64,000 bases of DNA, from assembly GCA_949289265.1 (NCBI GenBank), contig CASENE010000072.1, positions 87,914 to 151,913 on the forward strand, in the 5' to 3' direction. The position numbers and the translations under genes are program-made. The stretch is from an uncultured Bacteroides sp. (GTDB lineage: Bacteria > Bacteroidota > Bacteroidia > Bacteroidales > Bacteroidaceae). Shown here piece by piece: positions 1 through 7,777 of the stretch (its first letter is position 1; the number at the start of each line of letters is the position of its first letter). The notes beneath the pieces were generated by a model, which ran no database searches, was not told the origin of the DNA, and saw only the letters and a program-made list of their open reading frames with translations.

Positions 1-209
1 CTCCCGTTTATCATGCGCCGGTGGTCCATCTGAAGGATGCCTCACAGAATGCCACGGTAGCGGCTCGATTAATGAATCCGGCTTTGCGCCCTGCACTGGT
101 GGCTGAATTGAATGAGCGGTATGCCCGCTTGCGTGAAGAAAATGCCAGCAAACGCACGGAGACCGTCTCTTTGGAAGACGCCCGGGCCAATCGCCTGAAC
201 TTGTTTTAG
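1..209 (+). CDS. metH: Methionine synthase (cobalamin-dependent), C-terminal fragment
   Basis: Partial gene cut by the left window edge; the open frame runs from base 3 to the TAG at 207-209. The visible 68 or so residues align in pattern with the end of the B12-binding domain of MetH: a DAS motif, then a helical stretch with LREENASKR and SLEDARANRL, matching the E. coli segment with LDASRSVG and TLEAARDN. MetH transfers a methyl group from methyltetrahydrofolate to homocysteine through cobalamin in the cytoplasm. The protein stops right after this domain, so the AdoMet-dependent reactivation domain present in E. coli MetH is not on this polypeptide. The gene overlaps the convergent mltF stop by 4 bp. 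Most of the protein lies outside the window, so the call rests on one short region. Confidence 0.65.
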   Translation, partial: PVYHAPVVHLKDASQNATVAARLMNPALRPALVAELNERYARLREENASKRTETVSLEDARANRLNLF

Positions 210-1618
210 GGTTTGATTTTCTTTTTGTACTGTTCGTAACGGCCCATGATGTCACGCACGAAGGCATATGTCTCTGCGCCACGGAAGTAACCGTACTTGC
301 ATACAGAATCGGTGAAATATTCCTCATTGCTCTTGAGCAGGATGTATTTTTCAACATTATCCAGCCATACGTGGGGATTTTTGCCGTATTTCCGGGTCAA
401 TGCCATAGCGTCCAGCACATGCCCGATGCCAGAGTTATAAGAGGCCAATACGAAATAGATGCGTTCGGGCTCAGGAATCGAAGTAAAACTCTGTGCTGTG
501 AGTTTGAGGTATTTTACGGCGGCTTTTACGCTCTCTTCGGCATTTTGTTCTTTGCCGGCAGGTACTCCCATGGCATGAGCCGTCGAAGGCATGAGTTGCA
601 TCAATCCTTTTGCGCCGGCCCATGATACGGCAGTGGTGTCGAAATTAGATTCTTTGTAAGCCAACGAAGCCAGCAGGCGCCAGTCCCAGTCTATCTTTTT
701 CGCGTATTTCTTGAACAAATCGTCATAGTGGGAGATGATGCCTTTCTGCAAAGATAGGATGGGGGAGTGAGGCAGTGCCTTGCTCGTCTCGAAATATCGT
801 TTCATGCTGGCAGTATAGGCAGGAGAAGCATCGTTCGTCTTCTGCCATTCGTTGGCGGCCTGTGCCAGCAAGGGACTGCTTTTCCGCACTGCCCACGAAG
901 AACGTTGGTCGAAACTGATGGCCAGCCGTATGTCGAGATTGGGATAATAAGTCGTGTTCAGCTTGGCAACGTCGTTATCTGCTACCGTATAGGGTATTTC
1001 TCCTCGAGAGACCTGCGCAATCAAATCTTCCACGCCAATGCTGTCTGCCGTTACTTTATGTATGCAGATGCCTCCGCCTAGTTCTTGATTCAGATTGACC
1101 AAGCGCTCATAATACTTCCCGGGTTTTACATACACATCTTTTCCTATCAACTCGGTAACGTCTTTCAGAGGCTTATTCCCTCCCCTTGAGCGTTGTACGA
1201 TGACTTGATGGGTAATGATTTCATTGCCACAGTAGGTCATGCTGTCATGCCCCTCTTTGGTAATCGGTAAGTTATAGGCAATCAAGTCGCCTTCTCCGGC
1301 CAAAAGTTTCCGCTCTAAATCATACACGTTGCGTGCCACCTTTACCTCCAGGGTCAGGCCTTGGCTTTCGGCAAATTGTTGGGCCAGTTCATACTGAAAT
1401 CCCATTTCCTGTCCTCTATAGATAAAATAAGAGGTGGAACTATAGAGCGTAAGGACAACCAGTCGTCCGCTGTCTTTTAATTGGGGCAGATCATGCACAA
1501 CCGGTGTTTGGCTATGACGTGTTTTCCGGCTGCATCCATAGAAAAAGATAGAGAGCGTACTTAACCAAAGTAAGGCATAACCCAGGAACTTGATGGGAGC
1601 GGGTGGTCTATTATTCAT
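206..1618 (-). CDS. mltF: MltF-like membrane-bound lytic transglycosylase lipoprotein
   Basis: 470 aa. The N-terminus is a lipoprotein signal: a hydrophobic stretch ending in FFYGC with the lipidated Cys at about residue 29. Residues about 50-270 form a family 3 periplasmic solute-binding-like domain, and about 305-450 form an SLT (lysozyme-like) domain with the motif YKESNFD, where Glu323 is the expected catalytic acid, followed by GAKGLMQLMPSTA. This order is that of MltF, which cleaves peptidoglycan glycan strands with formation of 1,6-anhydromuramic acid at the outer membrane. It lies 28 bp downstream of udk on the same strand and is probably cotranscribed. Its stop codon overlaps the convergent metH stop. 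The family assignment is firm; the ligand of the binding domain is unknown. Confidence 0.88.
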   Translation of the reverse strand: MNNRPPAPIKFLGYALLWLSTLSIFFYGCSRKTRHSQTPVVHDLPQLKDSGRLVVLTLYSSTSYFIYRGQEMGFQYELAQQFAESQGLTLEVKVARNVYDLERKLLAGEGDLIAYNLPITKEGHDSMTYCGNEIITHQVIVQRSRGGNKPLKDVTELIGKDVYVKPGKYYERLVNLNQELGGGICIHKVTADSIGVEDLIAQVSRGEIPYTVADNDVAKLNTTYYPNLDIRLAISFDQRSSWAVRKSSPLLAQAANEWQKTNDASPAYTASMKRYFETSKALPHSPILSLQKGIISHYDDLFKKYAKKIDWDWRLLASLAYKESNFDTTAVSWAGAKGLMQLMPSTAHAMGVPAGKEQNAEESVKAAVKYLKLTAQSFTSIPEPERIYFVLASYNSGIGHVLDAMALTRKYGKNPHVWLDNVEKYILLKSNEEYFTDSVCKYGYFRGAETYAFVRDIMGRYEQYKKKIKP

Positions 1619-1646
1619 TGAACAATGAGTTTTGTAAACAGATTAT

Positions 1647-2258
1647 TCACACATCAAGATGCTGTTTGATATACTGCGTCAGGATGTCGATGGCTACCTG
1701 ATTGCTTCCACCTTCGGGCACTATCAAGTCGGCATAGCGTTTGCAGGGTTCGATGAACTGCTCGTGCATGGGCTTCAATACACGGATATAGCGTTCCATG
1801 ACCGCTTCGGCCGTACGCCCTCGTTCTTGCATGTCGCGTTGGATAACTCGTATGAGGCGTTCGTCAGAATCGGTATCCACGAAGACCTTCAGGTCCATCA
1901 TGTTGCGCAAATGAGGATCACATAAAGCCAGGATGCCTTCGATAATGACAACTTCGCGAGGCTCCATGTGAATAGTTTCCGCTTGACGTGTACAAGTCAG
2001 ATATGAGTAGGTGGGTTGTTCGATGCTTTCTCCGCGGCGCAGGGCTGCAACCTGCTCCGAGAGAAGCTTCCAATCAAAAGCGTCGGGATGGTCGAAATTG
2101 ATATTCTGCCGTTCTTCCACCGGCACATGACTGCTGTCTTTATAATATGAGTCTTGGGGGAGCAAGACAACCTCGCCCGCAGGCAGGCTTTCGATGATTT
2201 TCTGCACGACGGTAGTCTTCCCCGAACCTGTTCCACCTGCAATTCCTATTATTAACAT
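1647..2258 (-). CDS. udk: Uridine kinase
   Basis: 203 aa, close to the usual length of bacterial Udk. It phosphorylates uridine and cytidine in pyrimidine salvage, using GTP or ATP. The P-loop GGTGSGKTT is at residues 8-16. The phosphoribulokinase/uridine kinase fold continues with the NFDHPDAFDW substrate-binding stretch, IEGILAL (Walker B region) and a DTDSDERLIRVIQRD segment typical of Udk. The ATG at 2258 is the only sensible start. It precedes mltF on the minus strand and is divergent from the Dabb/dsbD pair. Confidence 0.95.
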   Translation of the reverse strand: MLIIGIAGGTGSGKTTVVQKIIESLPAGEVVLLPQDSYYKDSSHVPVEERQNINFDHPDAFDWKLLSEQVAALRRGESIEQPTYSYLTCTRQAETIHMEPREVVIIEGILALCDPHLRNMMDLKVFVDTDSDERLIRVIQRDMQERGRTAEAVMERYIRVLKPMHEQFIEPCKRYADLIVPEGGSNQVAIDILTQYIKQHLDV

Positions 2259-2289
2259 CCGTTTTAAGTATTATTTCAATCAAAACAAG

Positions 2290-2297
2290 TACCTTTG
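2290..2297 (+). promoter_or_regulatory. Bacteroidota -7 box (TACCTTTG) for the Dabb-dsbD pair
   Basis: Exact match to TAnnTTTG, about 70 bp before the ATG at 2366. A TTG codon at 2324 would extend the reading frame but lies only a few bases after the expected transcript start, so the ATG is preferred. Confidence 0.6.
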
Positions 2298-2365
2298 CAA
2301 CCTGCAAAAGTCAGCTATTCTCTTTGGCTGACAAATATACGGACAAATTATTTAAAAGACAACTT

Positions 2366-2665
2366 ATGGTAAAGCACATTGTATTATTTAAGCTCAAAGA
2401 AGAAGTTCCGGCTGACAAAAGGCTGGAAGCCATGCACGCTTTTAAGCAAGCCATCGAGGCCCTGCCTGCCCAAATCCCTTTTATCCGGAAGATTGAGGTG
2501 GGACTGAACATCAATCCGGGGGAGGTTTGGCATATTGCCCTCGATAGTGAGTTTGATTCGCTGGCCGACGTGAAAGCGTATGCCGTTCATCCTGCTCATG
2601 TGGCTGCAGGCGCATTGTTGGCCGAAGTGAAAGAAAACCGAGCTTGTGTGGATTATGAAATCTAA
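2366..2665 (+). CDS. Dabb (stress-responsive A/B barrel) family protein
   Basis: 99 aa from the ATG at 2366. It begins MVKHIVLFKLKEEV, the classic first strand of the Dabb ferredoxin-like barrel, and keeps the HIALDSEFDS and YAVHPAHV pattern, in which a His-Pro pair precedes the last helix. Dabb proteins are small dimeric cytosolic proteins; some are stress-induced and a few are enzymes, so no substrate can be assigned. A longer frame from a TTG at 2324 adds 14 residues that do not look like the family. It ends 14 bp before the DsbD-like gene and is likely its operon partner. Confidence 0.8.
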   Translation: MVKHIVLFKLKEEVPADKRLEAMHAFKQAIEALPAQIPFIRKIEVGLNINPGEVWHIALDSEFDSLADVKAYAVHPAHVAAGALLAEVKENRACVDYEI

Positions 2666-2679
2666 GTAAGACGTCCAAC

Positions 2680-4671
2680 GTGAAGAAGTCAGTTATTACA
2701 TTTTTCCTGCTCCTGGCAACGCTTGTGCTTCAGGCGCAGATTCTGGAACCGGTCACCTTCCAAACGGAATTGAAGCAGGTGGCGGATGACAGAGTAGAAG
2801 TCGTGTTTACGGGAACCATTGATGCCGGATGGCATGTTTACTCAACAGAACTGGGCGATGGAGGACCTATCTCGGCCACGTTTAACGTGGATAGGATTCA
2901 AGGCGCCGAGCCGGTAGGTAAATTGAAACCAGTGGGCAAGGAAATCTCGGCGTACGACAATATGTTTGGGATGCAAGTCCGTTATTTTGAAAAGACGGCG
3001 CAATTCGTGCAGGAACTGAAACTGACGGGCGGTGCCTGGCAGGTGGAAGGTTATTTGGAATACGGTGCTTGCAACGACGAGAATTGTTTGCCTCCCACAC
3101 AGGTATCGTTCAGTTTCAAGGGTGAGGCTGCGGGCAGTGGCAAAGCTACAACTTCACTCGCCGAAGAAAAGGCCGAGGCTAAGTCTGGAGAAGAAGATGC
3201 CTTGTCCTCGGCGTTGCCTGTCTCTCCCGCATCAAAACCTGATTATTGGAAACCTGTTATCGACCAGTTGAATGCGTTTGGCACCACCGTTTCCCAGCGC
3301 GACCTTTCGTGGCTCTATGCTTTCGGCATGAGTTTCGTAGGCGGCTTGTTGGCCTTGTTCACCCCATGTGTGTGGCCCATTATCCCGATGACGGTCAGCT
3401 TTTTTCTGAAACGCACCAAAGATAAGAAGAAAGGCGTGCGCGACGCTTGCACGTATGGTGCATCCATCATTGTGATTTACTTGGCCTTGGGGTTGATCAT
3501 TACAGCCATCTTTGGCCCCAGCGCTCTGAATGCGCTTTCGACGAACGCCATCTTCAATATATTCTTCTGCCTGCTGCTGGTGGTGTTTGCTGCCTCGTTT
3601 TTCGGTGCATTTGAAATCACGCTGCCGTCTAAATGGAGCAACGCGGTGGACAGCAAAGCCGAGCAGACAACGGGGCTCGTCAGCATCTTTCTGATGGCTT
3701 TTACGCTGGCGCTTGTTTCTTTTTCGTGCACAGGCCCCATCATCGGCTTCCTGTTGGTGGAGGTATCTACCACGGGCAGCATCCTCGGGCCCGCCATCGG
3801 TATGTTCGGCTTCGCGCTGGCATTGGCTTTACCCTTTACGCTCTTTGCCCTTTTTCCCTCTTGGCTCAAATCCATGCCTAAGTCGGGCGGCTGGATGAAC
3901 GTCATCAAAGTGGTGCTGGGCTTTATCGAACTGGCCTTTGCCTTGAAGTTCTTCTCGGTGGCCGATTTGGCCTATGGGTGGCGCATCCTCGACCGTGAAA
4001 CCTTCCTGGCCATCTGGATTGTACTCTTTGCACTGCTGGGCCTTTACCTGCTGGGTAAAATCAAGTTCCCTCACGATGACGACAACACCCGCGTCAGCGT
4101 GCCCCGTTTCTTCCTGGCCCTCGCTTCGTTGGCTTTCGCCGTCTACATGGTGCCTGGGCTTTGGGGAGCGCCGCTGAAGGCTGTCAGCGCCTTCGCACCG
4201 CCCCTCCAGACGCAGGACTTCAACTTGTATACGGACGAAGTTCATGCCCAGTTCACCGATTATGATGCCGGCATGGAATATGCCCGCCGCCAAGGCAAGC
4301 CCGTGATGCTGGATTTCACTGGCTACGGTTGCGTGAACTGCCGCAAGATGGAGTTGTCCGTATGGACTGACCCGAAGGTGAGCGACCTGATGAACAACGA
4401 CTATGTGCTCATCACCCTCTACGTGGACGAGAAGACGCCCCTGCCCGAACCCATCCGGGTGACAGAAAACGGCAAGGAGCGCACGCTGCGTACCGTGGGC
4501 GATAAGTGGAGCTACCTGCAACGCGTAAAGTTCGGCGCCAATGCACAGCCTTTCTACGTATTGATAGACAATGAGGGAAATCCTCTGAACAAGTCTTATT
4601 CGTATGACGAGGACATCAGCAAATACGTGGATTTCCTCGAGGCGGGGTTAGATAATTATCGTAAGAAATAA
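2680..4671 (+). CDS. dsbD: DsbD-like thiol:disulfide interchange protein
   Basis: 663 aa starting at a GTG codon, followed by a signal peptide (about residues 1-20). An N-terminal immunoglobulin-like DsbD alpha domain (about 22-150) carries the Cys pair in YGACNDENC. A central domain of about eight membrane segments (about 205-490) has the conserved Cys of FTPCVWP and SFSCTGP. A C-terminal thioredoxin domain has the CVNC motif at residues 551-554. Proteins of this kind pass electrons from cytoplasmic thioredoxin across the inner membrane to periplasmic thiol proteins. All six expected redox cysteines are present. The GC content rises steadily toward the 3' end. Confidence 0.92.
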   Translation: MKKSVITFFLLLATLVLQAQILEPVTFQTELKQVADDRVEVVFTGTIDAGWHVYSTELGDGGPISATFNVDRIQGAEPVGKLKPVGKEISAYDNMFGMQVRYFEKTAQFVQELKLTGGAWQVEGYLEYGACNDENCLPPTQVSFSFKGEAAGSGKATTSLAEEKAEAKSGEEDALSSALPVSPASKPDYWKPVIDQLNAFGTTVSQRDLSWLYAFGMSFVGGLLALFTPCVWPIIPMTVSFFLKRTKDKKKGVRDACTYGASIIVIYLALGLIITAIFGPSALNALSTNAIFNIFFCLLLVVFAASFFGAFEITLPSKWSNAVDSKAEQTTGLVSIFLMAFTLALVSFSCTGPIIGFLLVEVSTTGSILGPAIGMFGFALALALPFTLFALFPSWLKSMPKSGGWMNVIKVVLGFIELAFALKFFSVADLAYGWRILDRETFLAIWIVLFALLGLYLLGKIKFPHDDDNTRVSVPRFFLALASLAFAVYMVPGLWGAPLKAVSAFAPPLQTQDFNLYTDEVHAQFTDYDAGMEYARRQGKPVMLDFTGYGCVNCRKMELSVWTDPKVSDLMNNDYVLITLYVDEKTPLPEPIRVTENGKERTLRTVGDKWSYLQRVKFGANAQPFYVLIDNEGNPLNKSYSYDEDISKYVDFLEAGLDNYRKK

Positions 4672-4700
4672 ATCAGTCAGAAGCGTGGGGCCGTGTGGGT

Positions 4701-4737
4701 GCAGGATGTGTGCGCCGACAGGGCCCCTGCCATTTTT
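4701..4737 (+). terminator. Possible weak terminator after dsbD
   Basis: GCAGG at 4701-4705 pairs with CCTGC at 4726-4730, and a run of five T follows at 4733-4737. A GGGGCC/GGCCCC pairing overlaps it. The stem is short and the loop long, so this is tentative. Confidence 0.3.
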
Positions 4738-4740
4738 AGA

Positions 4741-4756
4741 AACATAGTCCTATGTT
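4741..4756. repeat. Perfect 7-bp palindrome across the alcohol dehydrogenase start codon
   Basis: AACATAG at 4741-4747, a 2-bp spacer, then CTATGTT at 4750-4756. The right arm contains the ATG at 4752. It could be an operator or an RNA hairpin that hides the start codon; the sequence does not decide between them. Confidence 0.4.
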
Positions 4757-5789
4757 GGCATATACTTATATCAGACAAGGGGAGTTCAGGCTTTTGGACA
4801 AGCCGAAGCCCGTATTGAGAGATACACGAGATGCTATTGTCCGCGTCACCCTGGGCAGCATCTGCACCAGCGACCTGCACATCAAGCATGGCAGCGTGCC
4901 GCGGGCCGTGCCCGGCATCACCGTGGGACACGAGATGGTGGGTGTCGTGGAGGAGACAGGCCGGGATGTCACCCATGTCCGGCCGGGCGACCGGGTGGCG
5001 GTAAACGTGGAGACCTTCTGCGGCGAATGCTTCTTCTGTCGGCACGGGTATGTGAACAACTGCACCGACCCCGACGGAGGCTGGGCCCTGGGATGCCGCA
5101 TCGACGGAGGGCAGGCAGAATACGTGCGGGTGCCCCATGCCGATCAGGGACTGAGCCGCATTCCCGACACCGTGAGCGACGAGCAGGCCCTCTTCGTGGG
5201 CGACGTCTTGGCCACGGGATACTGGGCTGCCCGCATCTCGGACATCACGCCGGAGGACACCGTGCTCATCATCGGGGCGGGACCCACGGGCATCTGCACC
5301 CTGCTTTGCGTCATGCTGAAGCGCCCCAAGCGCATCATCGTGTGCGAGAAATCCGCGGAGAGGCGCCGCTTCGTGCAGGCGCACTATCCCGACGTCCTGC
5401 TGGCAGGCCCGGAAGATTGCCTGGACGTCGTGCGCCGCTGTTCCGACCACGGGGGCGCCGACCGCGTGCTGGAAGTGGCAGGCACAGACGACACCTTCCG
5501 CCTGGCCTGGGAGTGCGCCCGCCCCAACGCCATCGTCACCATCGTAGCCCTCTACGACCGCCCGCAACTGTTACCCCTGCCCGACATGTATGGCAAGAAC
5601 CTCACCTTCAAGACCGGGGGCGTGGACGGATGCGACTGCGACGAAATCCTCCAACTCATTGCCCGGGGACAGATAGACACCACGCCGCTCATCACCCATC
5701 GCTTCCCCCTGCGGCGCATCGACGAAGCCTACCGGCTGTTCGAGCGGAAGGAAGAAGGAGTGATGAAGGTGGCCATCAGCGCGGAGTGA
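4752..5789 (+). CDS. Zinc-dependent medium-chain alcohol dehydrogenase
   Basis: 345 aa. Members oxidise alcohols or reduce aldehydes and ketones with NAD(P). Catalytic zinc ligands are visible as Cys38 (GSICTSDLH), His60-Glu61 (GHE) and Asp151. The structural zinc lobe has Cys90, Cys93, Cys96 and Cys104 (CGECFFC then NNC). The Rossmann nucleotide-binding loop GAGPTG is at 175-180. The protein resembles sorbitol/threonine dehydrogenase-like members, but the substrate cannot be read from the sequence. Codon use is strongly C-ending and GC-rich compared with most of the window. It stands alone between dsbD and the GNAT-nitrilase gene, with a palindrome over its start codon. Confidence 0.85.
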   Translation: MLAYTYIRQGEFRLLDKPKPVLRDTRDAIVRVTLGSICTSDLHIKHGSVPRAVPGITVGHEMVGVVEETGRDVTHVRPGDRVAVNVETFCGECFFCRHGYVNNCTDPDGGWALGCRIDGGQAEYVRVPHADQGLSRIPDTVSDEQALFVGDVLATGYWAARISDITPEDTVLIIGAGPTGICTLLCVMLKRPKRIIVCEKSAERRRFVQAHYPDVLLAGPEDCLDVVRRCSDHGGADRVLEVAGTDDTFRLAWECARPNAIVTIVALYDRPQLLPLPDMYGKNLTFKTGGVDGCDCDEILQLIARGQIDTTPLITHRFPLRRIDEAYRLFERKEEGVMKVAISAE

Positions 5790-5843
5790 GGGCGCAGGCT
5801 TATTTTTTTGCCCCCGCCCTGCACCATCTGTCCGGATAAAACG

Positions 5844-5851
5844 TACCTTTG
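5844..5851 (+). promoter_or_regulatory. -7 box (TACCTTTG) for the GNAT-nitrilase gene
   Basis: Exact TAnnTTTG match. A possible upstream TTG start at 5849 lies inside this box and so cannot be used; the ATG at 5876 decides the protein start. Confidence 0.6.
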
Positions 5852-5875
5852 CACCGCTTTAAAACCATTACCGCT

Positions 5876-7414
5876 ATGGACGAAATGAAAATCAACAAAG
5901 TGCAGATACGAAACCTGCAGATGGCCGACTACGAGCAGTTGGCCCAGTCGTTCAAGCGCGTCTATGCCGACGGCAGCGACGTGTTCTGGACGCGAGGACA
6001 GATAGCCAAACTCATCAAGATATTCCCCGAAGGGCAGATAGTGACCGTGGTCGACGAGAAAATCGTCGGCTGCGCCCTCTCCATCATCGTGGACTACGAC
6101 AAGGTGAAGAACGACCACACCTATGCGCAGGTGACCGGCAAAGAGACCTTCGACACCCACAATCCCAAGGGCAACATCCTCTACGGCATCGAAGTCTTCG
6201 TGCATCCCGAATACAGGGGGCTGCGCCTGGCCCGCCGCATGTACGAGTACCGCAAGGAACTGTGCGAGAAACTCAACCTGAAGGCCATCATGTTCGGCGG
6301 GCGCATACCCAACTACCATAAGTATGCCGACCAGATGCGCCCCAAGGAATACATCGACAAAGTGCGCCAGAAAGAGATATACGATCCCGTCCTTACCTTT
6401 CAGCTCAGCAACGACTTCCACGTCCGCAAGGTGATGCGCAACTACCTGCCCAACGACGAAGAGTCCCGCCACTACGCCTGCCTCTTGCAGTGGGACAATA
6501 TCTACTACCAGCCCCCCACGCAGGAATACATCCCCCCCAAGACGTCCGTGCGCGTCGGACTGGTGCAATGGCAGATGCGCTCCTACAACACGCTGGACGA
6601 CCTGTTCGAGCAAGTAGAGTTCTTCGTCGATGCCGTGTCCGACTACAAGAGCGACTTCATCCTCTTCCCCGAATACTTTAACGCCCCCCTCATGGCCCGC
6701 TTCAACGACGAAGGAGAGTCCCAAGCCATACGCGGGCTGGCCGCCTATACCGAGGAGATACGCGACCGCTTCGTCAAACTGGCCATCAGCTACAACATCA
6801 ACATCATCACCGGAAGCATGCCCCTCATCAAAGACGACGGACGCCTCTACAACGTCGGCTTCCTCTGTCGGCGCGACGGCTCGCACGAGATGTACGAAAA
6901 GATACACGTCACCCCCGACGAAATCAAGAGCTGGGGCCTGAGCGGAGGCCGCATGATACGCACCTTCGACACCGACTGCGCCAAGATAGGCGTCCTCATC
7001 TGCTACGACGTCGAGTTCCCCGAACTCTCCCGCATCATGGCCGACCAGGGCATGCAGATTCTCTTCGTCCCCTTCCTGACCGACACGCAGAACGCCTACA
7101 GCCGCGTCCAGGTCTGCGCCCACGCCCGCGCCATCGAAAACGAATGCTTCGTCGTCATCGCCGGCAGCGTGGGCAACCTGCCCCGCGTGCACAACATGGA
7201 CATACAGTACGCCCAGTCCGGAGTGTTCACCCCCTGCGACTTTGCCTTTCCCACGGACGGCCGGCGCGCCGAGGCAACGCCCAACACAGAGATGATCCTC
7301 GTGTCCGACGTCGACCTCGACCTCCTCAACGAGCTGCACACCTACGGCAGCGTGCGCAACCTCAAGGACCGCCGCTCCGACCTCTACGAAGTCAAACTCA
7401 AGAATCGTAGTTGA
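5876..7414 (+). CDS. Bifunctional GNAT acetyltransferase / carbon-nitrogen hydrolase fusion
   Basis: 512 aa from the ATG at 5876. Residues about 8-210 form a GNAT domain with the acetyl-CoA-binding motif YRGLRLARRM. Residues about 220-500 form a nitrilase-superfamily domain with the full Glu-Lys-Cys triad: Glu266 in LFPEYF, Lys342 in YEKIHVTPDE and Cys376 in LICYDVEFPE. The two halves could acetylate an amine and hydrolyse an amide or nitrile-like bond, but no substrate is known to me for this fusion, which is common in Bacteroidota. The gene is monocistronic with its own promoter. Codons are extremely GC-rich, like ileS downstream. Confidence 0.88.
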   Translation: MDEMKINKVQIRNLQMADYEQLAQSFKRVYADGSDVFWTRGQIAKLIKIFPEGQIVTVVDEKIVGCALSIIVDYDKVKNDHTYAQVTGKETFDTHNPKGNILYGIEVFVHPEYRGLRLARRMYEYRKELCEKLNLKAIMFGGRIPNYHKYADQMRPKEYIDKVRQKEIYDPVLTFQLSNDFHVRKVMRNYLPNDEESRHYACLLQWDNIYYQPPTQEYIPPKTSVRVGLVQWQMRSYNTLDDLFEQVEFFVDAVSDYKSDFILFPEYFNAPLMARFNDEGESQAIRGLAAYTEEIRDRFVKLAISYNINIITGSMPLIKDDGRLYNVGFLCRRDGSHEMYEKIHVTPDEIKSWGLSGGRMIRTFDTDCAKIGVLICYDVEFPELSRIMADQGMQILFVPFLTDTQNAYSRVQVCAHARAIENECFVVIAGSVGNLPRVHNMDIQYAQSGVFTPCDFAFPTDGRRAEATPNTEMILVSDVDLDLLNELHTYGSVRNLKDRRSDLYEVKLKNRS

Positions 7415-7476
7415 CGTTACGCAGTGTCGAAGTACGGCTTTTTCACAGGGCTCGTTTTAAGGCAGTGTCGAACAAA

Positions 7477-7572
7477 CTGTCTTTCAGCGTATAGTGGGAC
7501 TGTACTTCCAGCTTGCTGGCATAGTATCTCCCGCTTGCTGGCGACGTAGTCCCCGGTCGGGAGAGATATAGA
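7477..7572 (+). repeat. Dispersed 22-bp-unit intergenic element, copy 1
   Basis: A leader at 7477-7497 (starts CTGTCTTTCAGCG) is followed by a degenerate half unit, two 22-bp units at 7515-7536 and 7537-7558 (each starts GCTGGC), and a tail (GGGAGAGATATAG). The same leader-units-tail layout recurs at 40888-41003 and, inverted, at 26085-26192. Just before it, GCAGTGTCGAA occurs twice at about 7422 and 7462. Confidence 0.8.
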
Positions 7573-7620
7573 TGCCGGTGGGGAGGACTTTAAGGAAAGG
7601 AAACGGCCGATTCCTCTGCC

Positions 7621-7680
7621 TGCAAAGAGAACAGGGGACGACATGCAAAGAACAGGGGACGACATGCAAAAGTGAACCAG
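7621..7680 (+). repeat. Short tandem duplication before ileS
   Basis: TGCAAAG...AACAGGGGACGACA occurs at 7621-7643 (23 bp) and again at 7644-7664 (21 bp), with a decayed third start at 7665. The 7415-7777 gap therefore holds two repeat arrays and the ileS promoter; no gene is supported. Confidence 0.7.
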
Positions 7681-7706
7681 GCGCACGGATTTCTCCAAAC
7701 TTTTTG

Positions 7707-7714
7707 TAACTTTG
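7707..7714 (+). promoter_or_regulatory. -7 box (TAACTTTG) for ileS
   Basis: Exact TAnnTTTG match, 63 bp before the ileS ATG. Confidence 0.6.
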
Positions 7715-7777
7715 CGCCTTCGGAGCGCCACATGCGCGCCAAGCATAAAGTATATAATCAGATAAAAGATAAAAAAG

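Noticed and set aside
5729-7339. 536-codon open frame antisense to the GNAT-nitrilase gene
   Set aside because: Same codon-bias effect; its composition is unlike a real protein.
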